Origin: Streptomyces exfoliatus
GTDB lineage: Bacteria > Actinomycetota > Actinomycetes > Streptomycetales > Streptomycetaceae
Length of the DNA stretch: 64,000 nt
Direction of reading: 5' to 3'
NCBI RefSeq assembly: GCF_000725545.1
Contig: NZ_JNZP01000013.1
Location: 201,103 to 265,102 of the forward strand
Positions 45,895 through 54,758 of this stretch are shown one piece after another. Under the pieces are notes generated by a model. That model saw only the letters and a program-made list of their open reading frames with translations, searched no databases and was not told where the DNA came from. A program made the translations under genes and the position numbers. The number at the start of each line of letters is the position of its first letter. Position 1 is the stretch's first letter.

Positions 45895-46349
45895 GCGAAC
45901 TCCTGGAAAGTGATGAAGTAAGTGAAGTGCCGACGACAAATCAATAAAGCTGCGGGTAACCCGATTTCAGCGCCACGCGCCGACGAGATCGCGCCCCGAC
46001 CAGGCCGTTTCGGGCCTGGAGCCGCGTGACCGTAGCAAGGATCAGGACACCTCGGGCCGCCGCGAACAGTAGTTGGCCGGTTTTCGCCTAGGCGTGTCCG
46101 TCTGCGACCGGAGAAACGGGTCGCTTCGGGATCACGCGCGTGATGCGGGCGAGTCCAGACGAACAGGGACGAGTACGGGCGAGTCGCCGTATGGCTGCGC
46201 GACTCCTTCGCCCCGGCGCCGAACCTCCCGGTCGGTGGCCAGGTTCTTGCCGACCTGCTGGGGGACGACATCGTCCAGGGTGTGGGAGAGCGGGACGGCC
46301 ACGGTCGGCTTGCGCTTGCCGAGCTGCTGTTCGGCCGCGATCGCGTGGC
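45895..46349. other. Decayed region between the AMIN-like gene and the integrase relic
   Basis: No intact gene is supported. A hairpin with 7-bp arms (CCAGGCC 46000-46006, GGCCTGG 46013-46019) is present. Base composition is less biased than in neighbouring genes, which fits remains of an integrated element. Confidence 0.5.
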
Positions 46350-46609
46350 GGCGGGCTCGAAAGGACGTGCTCACTCCGTACGAATTCGGGACACCGCTCG
46401 GTCGCCGCGTAGACGACCTCCGGCATACCCGCCTGACGAACTGGCTCCACGCCGGCGTCCCGGCCGCGACCGTGGCCGAGTGGGCGGGCGACAGCGTCCC
46501 CGTGCTCCTGACCGCGTACGCCCGGTGCATCGACGGGCAGCTCGACGACCTGAAGCGACGGATCGAGAGGGCGGGGAAGCTGTCGGACCCAGCCGCGGCC
46601 AGGGGCTGA
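46350..46609 (+). pseudogene. C-terminal relic of a tyrosine recombinase (integrase)
   Basis: The last 75 or so residues keep the integrase ending: DDLRHTRLTNWLHAGVP (RH box), VAEWAGDSVPVLLTAYARCIDGQ (nucleophile Tyr region, with the usual GH changed to GD) and LKRRIERA. Everything upstream that should code for the N-terminal and core-binding domains is missing or out of frame. It lies about 170 nt from the 3' end of tRNA-Arg, the usual integration site for such elements, so it marks a lost integrative element. Confidence 0.8.
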
Positions 46610-46745
46610 AAACTTCTCCGCGTATTCTCCGCAGCCACCCGCAGAAACCCGGAAGCAGCCGGACACCGCCGGACGTGCCCCGACGCCATCAGGGGTGCGT
46701 CCGGCCCCTCCGCCGCTCACCGGGAACCACGCCTGACCAGCAAAA

Positions 46746-46769
46746 AGGACCCTCCCGAAGGAGGGTCCT
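46746..46769 (-). terminator. Rho-independent terminator of tRNA-Arg
   Basis: AGGACCCTCC and GGAGGGTCCT form a 10-bp stem with a 4-nt loop. On the minus strand it is followed directly by TTTT. It lies 8 nt after the tRNA 3' end. Confidence 0.9.
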
Positions 46770-46776
46770 GATGGTG

Positions 46777-46849
46777 TGCCCCCGGCAGGACTCGAACCTG
46801 CGGCCAAGTGCTTAGAAGGCACCTGCTCTATCCACTGAGCTACGGGGGC
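46777..46849 (-). tRNA. tRNA-Arg (UCU anticodon)
   Basis: The minus strand gives a full cloverleaf of 73 nt. The acceptor GCCCCCG pairs with CGGGGGC, the D-stem is GCTC/GAGC, the anticodon loop is CTTCTAA with anticodon TCT, and the T-arm is GCAGG TTCGAGT CCTGC. No CCA is encoded. It serves as a likely att site, given the integrase relic beside it. Confidence 0.95.
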
Positions 46850-47142
46850 CGGGTGGTGACTGTGTGGCCGGGAACCCCTTGTGGGTGGGGTGTGGCCTGC
46901 CGGGACAAGGATAGGGCTCCGATCGCCTTGGCCCGGTTGCTTCACCTGCGTGGCACGATGTGGAGGTTCGGTGAAGCGGAACGATAATCGCAGGCAGGTG
47001 CGATTCGCGCAGCGCTTTTGGCGCCGCTCGGGGCGGGTGTTGTGCACTCGTTATGCCTGAGGTTCCGGCCACCGCTCCTCTCTTCGGCGCGCAGGGCCCT
47101 AATAGGCTTCAAAAACACTCATAAATTGGGCATTCTTCGCAT
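46850..47142. other. Intergenic region upstream of the dynamin-like pair
   Basis: 293 nt without a gene. It holds the tRNA promoter (minus) and the promoter of the dynamin operon (plus). The last 45 nt are unusually AT-rich (around 47100-47130), as expected for a promoter or operator zone. Confidence 0.5.
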
Positions 47143-48762
47143 GTGGTGACCTTGGACGAACGGCCTCAGCTGATCGACGCACTCTCCGCCCTGCGCGACC
47201 GTGTCGCCGCCGTGCGTCTCCCCCTGCCCCTCCCCGACACACCACGCGCCCGGCAGACCAGGGCCGAGCTGCTCGCCCAGCTCGACGACTACCTGGTGCC
47301 ACGGCTGAAAGATCCCGACGCCCCGCTCCTCGCCGTCGTCGGCGGCTCCACCGGAGCCGGCAAGTCCACGCTCGTCAACTCCCTGGTCGGACGCCGCGTC
47401 AGCGAGTCGGGCGTGCTCCGCCCCACCACCCGGACGCCCGTGCTCGTCTGCCACCCCGAGGACCACCACTGGTTCGCCGGAATGCGGGTCCTCCCGCAGC
47501 TCACCCGCGTCTGGCTGCCCCAGGCCGACGAGGACCACCCCGCCGACGAGGCGACCCTCGAGGAGAACGCCCTGCGCGTCGAGACGGCCGCGTCCGTCCC
47601 CCGGGGGCTCGCCCTCCTCGACGCGCCCGACATCGACTCGCTCGTCGTCGAGAACCGGCTCCTCGCCGCCGAGTTGATCTGCGCCGCCGACATCTGGGTG
47701 ATGGTCACCACCGCCTCCCGCTACGCCGATGCCGTGCCCTGGCATCTGCTCCGTACCGCCAAGGAGTACGACGCCACCCTCGTCACCGTCCTCGACCGCG
47801 TCCCCCACCAGGTCATCGGCGAGGTCTCCCGGCAGTTCGAGGCCCTGCTCGACAAGGCAGGCCTCGGCGACGTGCCCCGCTTCACCGTCCCCGAGCTGCC
47901 CGAATCCGCCGACGGCGGCAGCGGGCTGCTGCCCGACAGCGCCGTCGCCGCGCTCCGCGGCTGGCTCGCCCACCGCGCCGAGGACCCGGCCGCCCGGCAG
48001 CAGGCCGCCGACCGGACCGCCACCGGCGTGATCGACTCCCTCGACGCCCGGCTCCCCGAGCTGGCCGCCGCGGTCGCCGCGCAGTACGCCGCGGCCGGCC
48101 GCCTCGGCGGCGCCGTCGAGTCCGCGTACGGCGAGCAGGGCAAGCGGGTACGCGAGCAGCTCGGCCGCGGCGCCGTCCTCGCCGGAGACGCCCGTACCCG
48201 CTGGCGCGGCTACCCCCGCGACAGCACCGCCGACGAACTCCTCGACGCCCTCACCGAATCCCTCGCCGCCCTCCTCCACTGCGCGGTCTCCGCCGCCGAG
48301 GAACGCGTCCGCGACGCCTGGCGCCGCGAACCCGCCGCCGACGCCCTCGGTCCCCTGCGGACCGGCGGCGACCGCGACACGGGCGAACGGATCGGCGTGG
48401 AGGTACGGCGCTGGCGCCGCGTACTCGAAGAACTGGCGGAGGAAGAGGTACGCGGGGTGGAGCGCCCCTCCACCTCCCGTACGGCCGCCCCCGAGGCCGA
48501 CACCGTCGCCGCCCTCCTCGCCGCCGCCCTCCTCGGCGGCCGGCGCACCCGGGCCGCGGGCGAACGCCTCGCCGAACTCCTCGGCGCCCAGGCCGCCCTG
48601 CGCCTGCGCGACAAGGGCGGCGAACTGGTCCTCTCGTACGTCGACCGTGTCCTGCACGCCGAACGCGACCGGCGCCTCGCGCCCCTCGAAGCGCTCGACG
48701 TGACCCCCGAGCCGCAGGCGGAGCTCATCGCCGCGCTCTCCGTACTGCAGAAGGAGAAGTGA
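47143..48762 (+). CDS. dynA: Dynamin-like GTPase without membrane helices (DynA-like)
   Basis: 539 residues. The P-loop [10 protein letters not shown] starts at about residue 67, the G2 Thr lies in RPTTRTP and G3 is DAPDID. The helical C-terminal half has high Ala/Arg content, as expected for a dynamin stalk, and no transmembrane helix. Together with the following gene and ssbB this matches the sporulation dynamins DynA/DynB that stabilise FtsZ rings in Streptomyces; this link is inferred from family and context. GTG 47143 or 47146 may be the start. Confidence 0.75.
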   Translation: MVTLDERPQLIDALSALRDRVAAVRLPLPLPDTPRARQTRAELLAQLDDYLVPRLKDPDAPLLAVVGGSTGAGKSTLVNSLVGRRVSESGVLRPTTRTPVLVCHPEDHHWFAGMRVLPQLTRVWLPQADEDHPADEATLEENALRVETAASVPRGLALLDAPDIDSLVVENRLLAAELICAADIWVMVTTASRYADAVPWHLLRTAKEYDATLVTVLDRVPHQVIGEVSRQFEALLDKAGLGDVPRFTVPELPESADGGSGLLPDSAVAALRGWLAHRAEDPAARQQAADRTATGVIDSLDARLPELAAAVAAQYAAAGRLGGAVESAYGEQGKRVREQLGRGAVLAGDARTRWRGYPRDSTADELLDALTESLAALLHCAVSAAEERVRDAWRREPAADALGPLRTGGDRDTGERIGVEVRRWRRVLEELAEEEVRGVERPSTSRTAAPEADTVAALLAAALLGGRRTRAAGERLAELLGAQAALRLRDKGGELVLSYVDRVLHAERDRRLAPLEALDVTPEPQAELIAALSVLQKEK

Positions 48763-48763
48763 C

Positions 48764-50629
48764 GTGGCGGATGGCCGTGACCATGACCGCGACCGTGCCC
48801 TTGACCACCCAAACCCCGACCCACAGAACCCCGACCGTGACCGCGAACGCTGGGACGACGGGCTGATCGCCCGGCGCGCGAGCGAGCGGGCGGCCGCCGT
48901 CGTCGCGGTCGGCGGTGACACGCGCCCCGGCGGTGACCAACCGGAGGAGGACACGCTGCCGCCCCTCGGCGGGAGCTACGGCGGCCCCCTCCGCACCCGC
49001 CTCGACGCGCTCCACGAACTCGTCGGGCTCTCCCGTACGCGCGTCGAGAGCGAGGCCCTCGCCGAGGCCGGGCGCGTGCTCGACGAGGCCGCCGCCCGGC
49101 AGCGGCTCTCCTCCCGGCACACCGTGATCGCCATCGCCGGCGCCACCGGCAGCGGAAAGTCCACGCTCTTCAACGCCCTCGCCGGCGTGCCCGTGTCGGA
49201 GACCGGCCTGCGCCGCCCCACCACCTCCGCGCCCATCGCGCTCAGCTGGTCCGAGGGCGCCGCCGGGCTGCTCGACCGGCTCGCCGTCCCCAGCAGGCTG
49301 CGCCGCAGACCCCTCGCAGGCGGCGCCGCCGACACCGAACTCCAGGGGCTCGTCCTCATCGACCTGCCCGACCACGACTCGGCGGTCACCGCCCACCGCG
49401 ACCAGGTCGACCGGGTCCTCGGACTCGTGGACGCCGTCATCTGGGTCGTCGACCCGGAGAAGTACGCGGACGCCGCCCTCCATGAGCGCTACCTCCGGCC
49501 CCTCGCCGGGCACGCCGAGGTCACCTTCGTCGTCCTCAACCAGATCGACCGGCTCGGCACCGAGGCCGCCGACCTCGTCCTCGACGACCTGCGCCGGCTC
49601 CTCGACGAGGACGGCATGGCCCTCGGCGAGCACGGCGAACCCGGTGCCACCGTCCTCTCCGTCTCCGCGCTGACCGGCGAGGGCGTACCCGAACTGCGCG
49701 AGATGGTCGCCGGGTTCGTCCAGGAACGCACCGCCCCCGAACGCCGGCTCGCCGCCGACGTGGACGCCGCAGCGGCCCGGCTGCGCCCCGCCTACCTCGC
49801 CGACGGAAGGCCCGGCCTCGACGAACGCGCCAGGGACGCCTTCACGGACCGGCTCGCGGCCGCCGTCGGCGCCCAGGCCGCGGGCGAGGCCGCCGAGCGG
49901 GTCTGGCGCCGGGGCGCCATCCGCGCCTGCGGCACCCCCTGGCTGCGGCTCTACCGCTGGTACGAGCGGCTGCGCGCCCACGGTTCCACCGACCCGCGCC
50001 TGACCTCTCCCGTCGAGGAGGAACTGACGGCGCGGCAGCGCGTGGAGCAGGCGGTACGGGCCGTCGCCGACGAGGCCTCGCGCGGGCTCCCGGCACCCTG
50101 GGCACAGGCGGTGCGCGAGGCGGCGACCCGTGGGGCGGAGGGGCTGCCCGAGGCGCTGGACGAGCTGACGGTCTCCATCGGCGACCCGGCGGCCCGCCCG
50201 CCGCGGCCCGCCTGGTGGCCCGCCGCCGTCCTCGCACAGGTGGTGATGACGTTTCTGCAGATCTTCGGCGCGGTGTGGCTGGTGGGGCAGATCGTCGGCG
50301 TCGTCGAGCCGGGGCTGCTGCCGCCGGTCCTCGTGATGCTCGGCGGCATCGTCGGCGGACCGCTCGTCGAATGGGCCTGCGAGGGAGCCGTGAAGGGCCC
50401 GGCGCGCCGGTACGGGCAGGAGGCCGAGCGGCGCCTGCGGGAGGCGGCGGCGGCCTGCGGCAGGGCCCGGGTTCTCGACCCGGTGGCGGCGGAACTGATG
50501 CGCTACCGGGAGGTGCGCGAGCAGTACGCGACGGTGGCGGGTTCGCGCGCCTCGGCACGGATCGTCGGCGGACTCCGCTCCGGTACGAGCCGGCTGGGCG
50601 CGACCCGGGCGGGGGTACGGGGGAGGTAG
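48764..50629 (+). CDS. dynB: Dynamin-like GTPase with two membrane helices (DynB-like)
   Basis: 621 residues starting one base after the dynA stop. A charged, repetitive N-terminus (RDHDRDRALDHPNPDPQNPDRDR) is followed by a P-loop GATGSGKST from about 126, G3 DLPDHDS and NQID as the base-specificity motif. Two adjacent transmembrane helices near 485-530 (VVMTFLQIFGAVWLVGQIV, then LPPVLVMLGGIVGGPLV) anchor it. The pair probably works as a hetero-oligomer at the sporulation septum. It is followed by an ssbB-like gene. Confidence 0.78.
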   Translation: MADGRDHDRDRALDHPNPDPQNPDRDRERWDDGLIARRASERAAAVVAVGGDTRPGGDQPEEDTLPPLGGSYGGPLRTRLDALHELVGLSRTRVESEALAEAGRVLDEAAARQRLSSRHTVIAIAGATGSGKSTLFNALAGVPVSETGLRRPTTSAPIALSWSEGAAGLLDRLAVPSRLRRRPLAGGAADTELQGLVLIDLPDHDSAVTAHRDQVDRVLGLVDAVIWVVDPEKYADAALHERYLRPLAGHAEVTFVVLNQIDRLGTEAADLVLDDLRRLLDEDGMALGEHGEPGATVLSVSALTGEGVPELREMVAGFVQERTAPERRLAADVDAAAARLRPAYLADGRPGLDERARDAFTDRLAAAVGAQAAGEAAERVWRRGAIRACGTPWLRLYRWYERLRAHGSTDPRLTSPVEEELTARQRVEQAVRAVADEASRGLPAPWAQAVREAATRGAEGLPEALDELTVSIGDPAARPPRPAWWPAAVLAQVVMTFLQIFGAVWLVGQIVGVVEPGLLPPVLVMLGGIVGGPLVEWACEGAVKGPARRYGQEAERRLREAAAACGRARVLDPVAAELMRYREVREQYATVAGSRASARIVGGLRSGTSRLGATRAGVRGR

Positions 50630-50691
50630 CCGCGCGCGGCACATCGCGAGGACGCGGTACTCCCTCCGTTTGCCCCTTCGGGGTGGGGGAG

Positions 50692-50718
50692 TTGTCCACA
50701 TCCGTTCCGTCGTCCACA
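50692..50718 (+). promoter_or_regulatory. Two DnaA-box-like nonamers upstream of ssbB
   Basis: TTGTCCACA (50692-50700) and TCGTCCACA (50710-50718) are direct repeats with 9 nt between them, ending 88 nt before the ssb start. The first is a perfect Streptomyces DnaA box and the second differs at one position. Confidence 0.55.
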
Positions 50719-50806
50719 GGTCCCGGCGGGATCTTCCGGACGGTCCGAGGATGGGTGTCGACAGGAGAAGGACAGCGAAGCGAACGCAGGGTGGGGGACG
50801 GGGACC

Positions 50807-51310
50807 ATGAACGAGACGACCGTGACGCTCGTCGGCAACGTGGCGACGGCGGTGGAGTACCGGGACACGGCGACGGGCGGAGTGGCCAGGTTCCGCTTCG
50901 CGGTGACCGCGCGCCGCTGGGACCGCGAGCGGGGGCTCTGGTCCGACGGGCACACCAGCTTCTACACGGTGTCGGCCTGGCGCTCGCTCGGCGCCAACCT
51001 CGCGGCCTCGGTGTCCGTCGGGGAACCCCTCGTCGTGCACGGCCGCCTGAGGGTGCGTGAGGACGAGCGCGACGGACAGCGGAAGACCTTCGTGGACGTG
51101 GCCGCCGTGGCCGTCGGACACGACCTGAGCCGGGGGACCGCGGCGTTCAGGCGGGCGGCGCGGCCGGAGCGGAGGGCGGAGCCGGAGCAGGTTCGGGAAG
51201 AGGTGCGGGAGGGGGCGGCGCTCGGTCCCGCGCCCGGAGACGATCCGTGGTCGGAAGCGGCGGCAGCCGCCGCGGCAGAGGAGGCGAACCGCTTGGTGAC
51301 CGTCCCCTGA
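50807..51310 (+). CDS. ssbB: Single-stranded DNA-binding protein, SsbB type
   Basis: 167 residues. An OB-fold (MNETTVTLVGNVATAVEYRD ... RFRFAVTARRWDRERGLWSDGHTSFYTVSAW ... VVHGRLRVRED) occupies the first 110 residues. The C-terminus is Ala/Glu-rich but lacks the acidic DDDIPF tip of the essential SsbA. It ends NRLVTVP. This is the pattern of the second Streptomyces SSB, needed for chromosome segregation during sporulation. It lies just after the dynamin pair. Confidence 0.82.
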   Translation: MNETTVTLVGNVATAVEYRDTATGGVARFRFAVTARRWDRERGLWSDGHTSFYTVSAWRSLGANLAASVSVGEPLVVHGRLRVREDERDGQRKTFVDVAAVAVGHDLSRGTAAFRRAARPERRAEPEQVREEVREGAALGPAPGDDPWSEAAAAAAAEEANRLVTVP

Positions 51311-51350
51311 CCTTGTGTTGTGGGGATTTGTCGACCAACTCGCCCTGAGT

Positions 51351-51379
51351 GATAACGATTCCGAGTCGGAATGGTTATC
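51351..51379. promoter_or_regulatory. 29-bp near-perfect palindrome upstream of the surface protein gene
   Basis: GATAACGATTCCGA, a central G, and TCGGAATGGTTATC form 14-bp arms with a single mismatch. AT content is well above background. It lies 41 nt after the ssbB stop and 157 nt before the surface protein start. It suits a dimeric repressor or developmental regulator better than a terminator, since no T-run follows. Confidence 0.6.
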
Positions 51380-51536
51380 TGACCGGAAGGCAGGGCACCG
51401 GGGGGTTCCGCTTCCCTAGGATTCGCGAGTACTCATGTGGCACGTGAGCCCATCGGGTCTGTGAATTCTGCTGGCGTGCGCTCCCCCCACGCGAATCGAC
51501 CAAGTTCGCGGAGCGGCTCGCCCGGAGGGGAATGCA

Positions 51537-52979
51537 ATGTTTTCATTTCGTGGGCGAGGCGCTGCCCGCCTTGCCGCCGCGACCCTGGTCTCCGGCCTTG
51601 TCGCGGCCGGATCGATAGCGACCGCTGTTCCGGCCTTCGCCGATGACGCGCCGGGTATGGGTGGCGTCACCGCGAAGCTCGGCGGTATGACCGAGGACCG
51701 TGGGGCCGTTCAGATCACCGAGAAGGACGGCAGCAGCTGGCCGGTCGACGGCGGTCTGTTCAAGATGGAGGTCGAGGGCGGCGGCACCCTCTTCACCTAC
51801 TGCATCGACCTCCGCACCGAGGCGAAGCGCGACTTCGACTACAAGGAAGTCGGCTGGGAGGAGTCCTCCCTGCACAACAACGAGAACGCGGGCAAGATCC
51901 TCTGGATCCTGGAGAACGCCTACCCGAAGCTGTCCGCCGACGCCCTCGGCGGCAAGCTGGGCGTCGACCTCGACAAGAAGGAGGCCGCGGCCGGCACCCA
52001 GGCCGCGATCTGGACCCTCTCCGACGACGTCAAGGCGACGCCGAAGGAAGAGGACGCCAAGAAGCTGACCGAGTACCTGCTCGAGAAGGCCGTCCAGCTC
52101 GACGAGCCGAAGGCCTCCCTGAGCGTCTCCCCGTCCTCCGTCGCGGGCAAGGCCGGCGAGAAGATCGGCCCGGTCACCGTCGACACCAACGCCGAGACCG
52201 CCAAGGTCTCGGTCGCCGCGGGTGCCCCGGCGGGCGTCACGCTCGTCGGCAAGGACGGCAAGCCCGTCACCGAGGTCCCGAAGGGCTCGACCGAGGTCTT
52301 CTTCGACGTCCCGGCCGGCACCGCCGACGGCGCCGCCGAGCTGACCGCCGAGGCCACCACCAAGGTCTCCCTCGGCCGCGCCTTCGTCTCCATCGACGGC
52401 CCCTCGCAGACCCTGATCCTGGCCGGCTCCAGCGAGTCCACGGTCACCGCCAAGGCCTCCGCGACCTGGGCGAAGACGGGCGCCGTCCCGGCCGTCACGG
52501 TCGCCAAGGACTGCGCCAAGGGTGGCCTCGAGGTCATCGCCTCCAACGAGGGCGACGAGGCCTGGACCTTCGACCTGAAGGGCACCTCGCACACGGTCGC
52601 CCCCGGCGAGAGCAAGACCATCGCGGTCCCGCTCGCCGAGGACGAGGCGTACAAGTTCACGATCACCGGCCCGAACGGCTTCGAGGAGACCTTCGAGGGC
52701 GTCCTGGACTGCAAGACGGCCACCCCCGGCCCGAAGCCGTCCGAGACCCCCACCACGGAGCCCTCGACCGAGCCCACCCCGTCGACGTCTCCGTCGACGT
52801 CCACCGGCACCACCGGTGACACCACGGGCGGCTCCACCGGCACCACCGGTGGCGGCGACCTCGCCGAGACCGGCAGCTCCAACGCCACCCCGATGATCGC
52901 GGGCATCGCCGCCGCGCTCGTCCTGGTCGGCGGCGGCGCGGTGTTCTTCCTCCGCAAGAAGAAGACCGCCGGCAACTGA
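51537..52979 (+). CDS. Sortase-anchored surface protein with thioester (TQXA) domain
   Basis: 480 residues. The order is signal peptide (to about residue 36, AFA-DD), then a thioester domain with Cys89 in FTYCID and Gln155 in TQAAIW, the pair expected to form an internal thioester for covalent surface attachment. Ig-like beta domains follow, then a Pro/Ser/Thr-rich stalk (about 400-440), LAETG at 442-446, a membrane helix and an RKKK tail. LAXTG is the recognition motif of class E sortases, so it should be fixed to peptidoglycan. No sortase gene lies nearby. A conserved palindrome precedes it. Confidence 0.85.
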   Translation: MFSFRGRGAARLAAATLVSGLVAAGSIATAVPAFADDAPGMGGVTAKLGGMTEDRGAVQITEKDGSSWPVDGGLFKMEVEGGGTLFTYCIDLRTEAKRDFDYKEVGWEESSLHNNENAGKILWILENAYPKLSADALGGKLGVDLDKKEAAAGTQAAIWTLSDDVKATPKEEDAKKLTEYLLEKAVQLDEPKASLSVSPSSVAGKAGEKIGPVTVDTNAETAKVSVAAGAPAGVTLVGKDGKPVTEVPKGSTEVFFDVPAGTADGAAELTAEATTKVSLGRAFVSIDGPSQTLILAGSSESTVTAKASATWAKTGAVPAVTVAKDCAKGGLEVIASNEGDEAWTFDLKGTSHTVAPGESKTIAVPLAEDEAYKFTITGPNGFEETFEGVLDCKTATPGPKPSETPTTEPSTEPTPSTSPSTSTGTTGDTTGGSTGTTGGGDLAETGSSNATPMIAGIAAALVLVGGGAVFFLRKKKTAGN

Positions 52980-52987
52980 CCCGGGCT

Positions 52988-53014
52988 CCCGGTGCCGGCC
53001 CCGTCGGCACCGGG
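52988..53014 (+). terminator. Terminator of the surface protein gene
   Basis: CCCGGTGCCG and CGGCACCGGG form a perfect 10-bp stem with a 7-nt loop, starting 9 nt after the stop codon. The remaining sequence to 53250 shows no gene. Confidence 0.75.
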
Positions 53015-53257
53015 ACGGAACCCGGCCCCATGGAGTGATCTGCGTCACATCCGCATCACCCCGTGAACCCCGCACGGCCCCGGACCGCACATCGCGCCCG
53101 GGGCCGTCGCACGTCCGGGCCCTGCCCCCGCCCCGAACGCCCCCGTCACCCCCCGCCCGTCCCCCTCGGAACTCCCGGCTCCCGCCTTACCGGTTTCCGC
53201 CTGAGGGTGGCGGTCAGGCAAGATGGGGTGTTTCTCTCCGACCGAGGGCGCAAAACA

Positions 53258-53292
53258 GCCCCTCACCAGCAGGTTTCCCGCCGATGAGGGGC
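53258..53292 (-). terminator. Terminator of the integrase gene
   Basis: GCCCCTCA (53258-53265) pairs with TGAGGGGC (53285-53292). On the minus strand the stem is followed by TGTTTTG, a short U-tract. It lies 5 nt past the integrase stop. Confidence 0.7.
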
Positions 53293-53296
53293 CGTC

Positions 53297-54559
53297 TCAG
53301 GCAGCCTGGGCCGTCTCTGGGCCGTCATGGGCGTGACCGGCGGCCCGGTACATCTCGGAAATGGCTTTCCGGGTCCGCGTCTCGCTGCTCGGCATGAGGT
53401 GCGTGTACACCCGGAGCGTGAACCCCGGGTCGCTGTGCCCGAGGTAGAGACTCAGCGCCTTGATGTTCTCGCCGGCGTCCAGGAGGACCGAGGCGTAGAA
53501 GTGCCGGAGCGCGTGCATCCCGTGCTCACGAGCGGCGGCGTACCGGTGCCCCTTCTCCGGCACGGGGATGATTCCGGCGGAGGCGAGCGCCGGCTTCCAT
53601 GTCTGGTCATTGAAGGCGTTGCTCCACAGGGCCGTTCCGGCAGGCGCCGTGAACACGAGCCGGTGAGTCACCGTCGGCCCGCTCGGCGTCAGCCACGGCA
53701 ACGTGACCTCGACCGGCGGGAAGCGCTTCATGTGCTCGCGCAGAGCCGCCGAGACCTCAGGGTCGAGGGGGACGTCCCGGAGTTTCCCGCGCTTCGGAGG
53801 GGCGAAGACGAGCCCACCGCGCACCTTCTTCACCTGCTGACGGACGTAGAGCCAGCCGAGATCCCCGATGTTGTCGACGGAGACCCCGAAGATCTCCCCT
53901 TGCCGGAGCCCGCAGCCGGCGCCCACGTCCACCATCGCCTGAAAGCGCTCGGGCAGACCGGCACGGACCCCGAAGACCTGGGACGCGGACCAGGGATGCA
54001 CCCGAGTCGGCGCCGGCCGGGGAGCTTTGACCGAACGGGCCCGGCAGGGATTCGAGGCGAGGAGCCGATCGTCCACGGCGGCGTTCAGCACCGAGGACAC
54101 CGCGTCGAAGATGAGCCGCCGGTACGAGGCGGACCCCACGGTCTCTTCGAGCTGCCGGCTCCAGTCGCGGATGTGCTCCGCCTGGAACGAGCCGATGGGA
54201 CGACCGCCGAGGTACGGAAGCGCGTGAAGGCGAAGGCGTCCTTCCACGGCGGCACGGCTGCTCAGGTCCGTGGTGAGAGCGGCGATCCAGCGCTCGGCGT
54301 ACTCCCGGAACGTCGTCCGACTGGCCTTGGGGTCGATGTACTGCCCCCGCGCCATGTCGGCCTCGATGTTGGTCAGCCAGACGTCGGCCAAGCGCTTCTG
54401 CTTGTCCGGGAAGCTCTTGCTCTTCTCCGAGCCGTCGGGGCCAACGTAGCGAGCGCGGTAGCGTAAACCGATGCCGTAGCGGTCGGTCTTGACCTTGAGG
54501 GGCTTGCCGTCGGGGCCGGTCTCGACCCTGAACCATCGATCCTGGATGTGTCCGGCCAT
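53297..54559 (-). CDS. int: Tyrosine-type site-specific integrase of the AICE
   Basis: 420 residues. It has an SAM-like N-terminal core-binding domain (TTFREYAERWIAAL) and a catalytic domain with the first Arg in CGLRQGEIFG, HALRHFYASVLLDAG (His-x-x-Arg box) and LGHSDPGFTLRVYTHL (nucleophile Tyr). It integrates and excises the element. The start overlaps the xis stop (TGATG). A terminator lies just after it. It is the leftmost gene of the element. Confidence 0.93.
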   Translation of the reverse strand: MAGHIQDRWFRVETGPDGKPLKVKTDRYGIGLRYRARYVGPDGSEKSKSFPDKQKRLADVWLTNIEADMARGQYIDPKASRTTFREYAERWIAALTTDLSSRAAVEGRLRLHALPYLGGRPIGSFQAEHIRDWSRQLEETVGSASYRRLIFDAVSSVLNAAVDDRLLASNPCRARSVKAPRPAPTRVHPWSASQVFGVRAGLPERFQAMVDVGAGCGLRQGEIFGVSVDNIGDLGWLYVRQQVKKVRGGLVFAPPKRGKLRDVPLDPEVSAALREHMKRFPPVEVTLPWLTPSGPTVTHRLVFTAPAGTALWSNAFNDQTWKPALASAGIIPVPEKGHRYAAAREHGMHALRHFYASVLLDAGENIKALSLYLGHSDPGFTLRVYTHLMPSSETRTRKAISEMYRAAGHAHDGPETAQAA

Positions 54560-54756
54560 CAGGCAGCGGCCCCTTCCATCTGCGCCTTGACCCAGGTCTG
54601 TACGTCGGCGGGGTCGAAGCGCACGTGTCGACCGACACGGAAGCCCCGGGGCCCGGTGCGCTTGCGCCGCCACTGGTAGACGGTCTCGATGGGCACGCCG
54701 AGGAGTTCGGCGACGTCAACCGGGGTCAAGTACCGGTCGGGGAGGCTCTGCGGCAT
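54559..54756 (-). CDS. xis: Excisionase (Xis), winged helix
   Basis: 65 residues from ATG 54756 with AAGGAG 8 nt upstream; two in-frame GTGs lie just before it. The fold is a MerR-like HTH: YLTPVDVAELLGVPIETVYQWRRKRTGPRGFRVGRHVRFDPADVQTW is spread over the protein. It directs the integrase toward excision. It overlaps both int (TGATG) and the rep gene. Confidence 0.88.
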   Translation of the reverse strand: MPQSLPDRYLTPVDVAELLGVPIETVYQWRRKRTGPRGFRVGRHVRFDPADVQTWVKAQMEGAAA

Positions 54757-54758
54757 GG

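Noticed and set aside
46073..46349. The N-terminal half of the integrase relic in the same frame
   Set aside because: The translation before about 46350 is Arg/Ser/Thr-rich noise without core-binding domain features, so only the C-terminal part is called.
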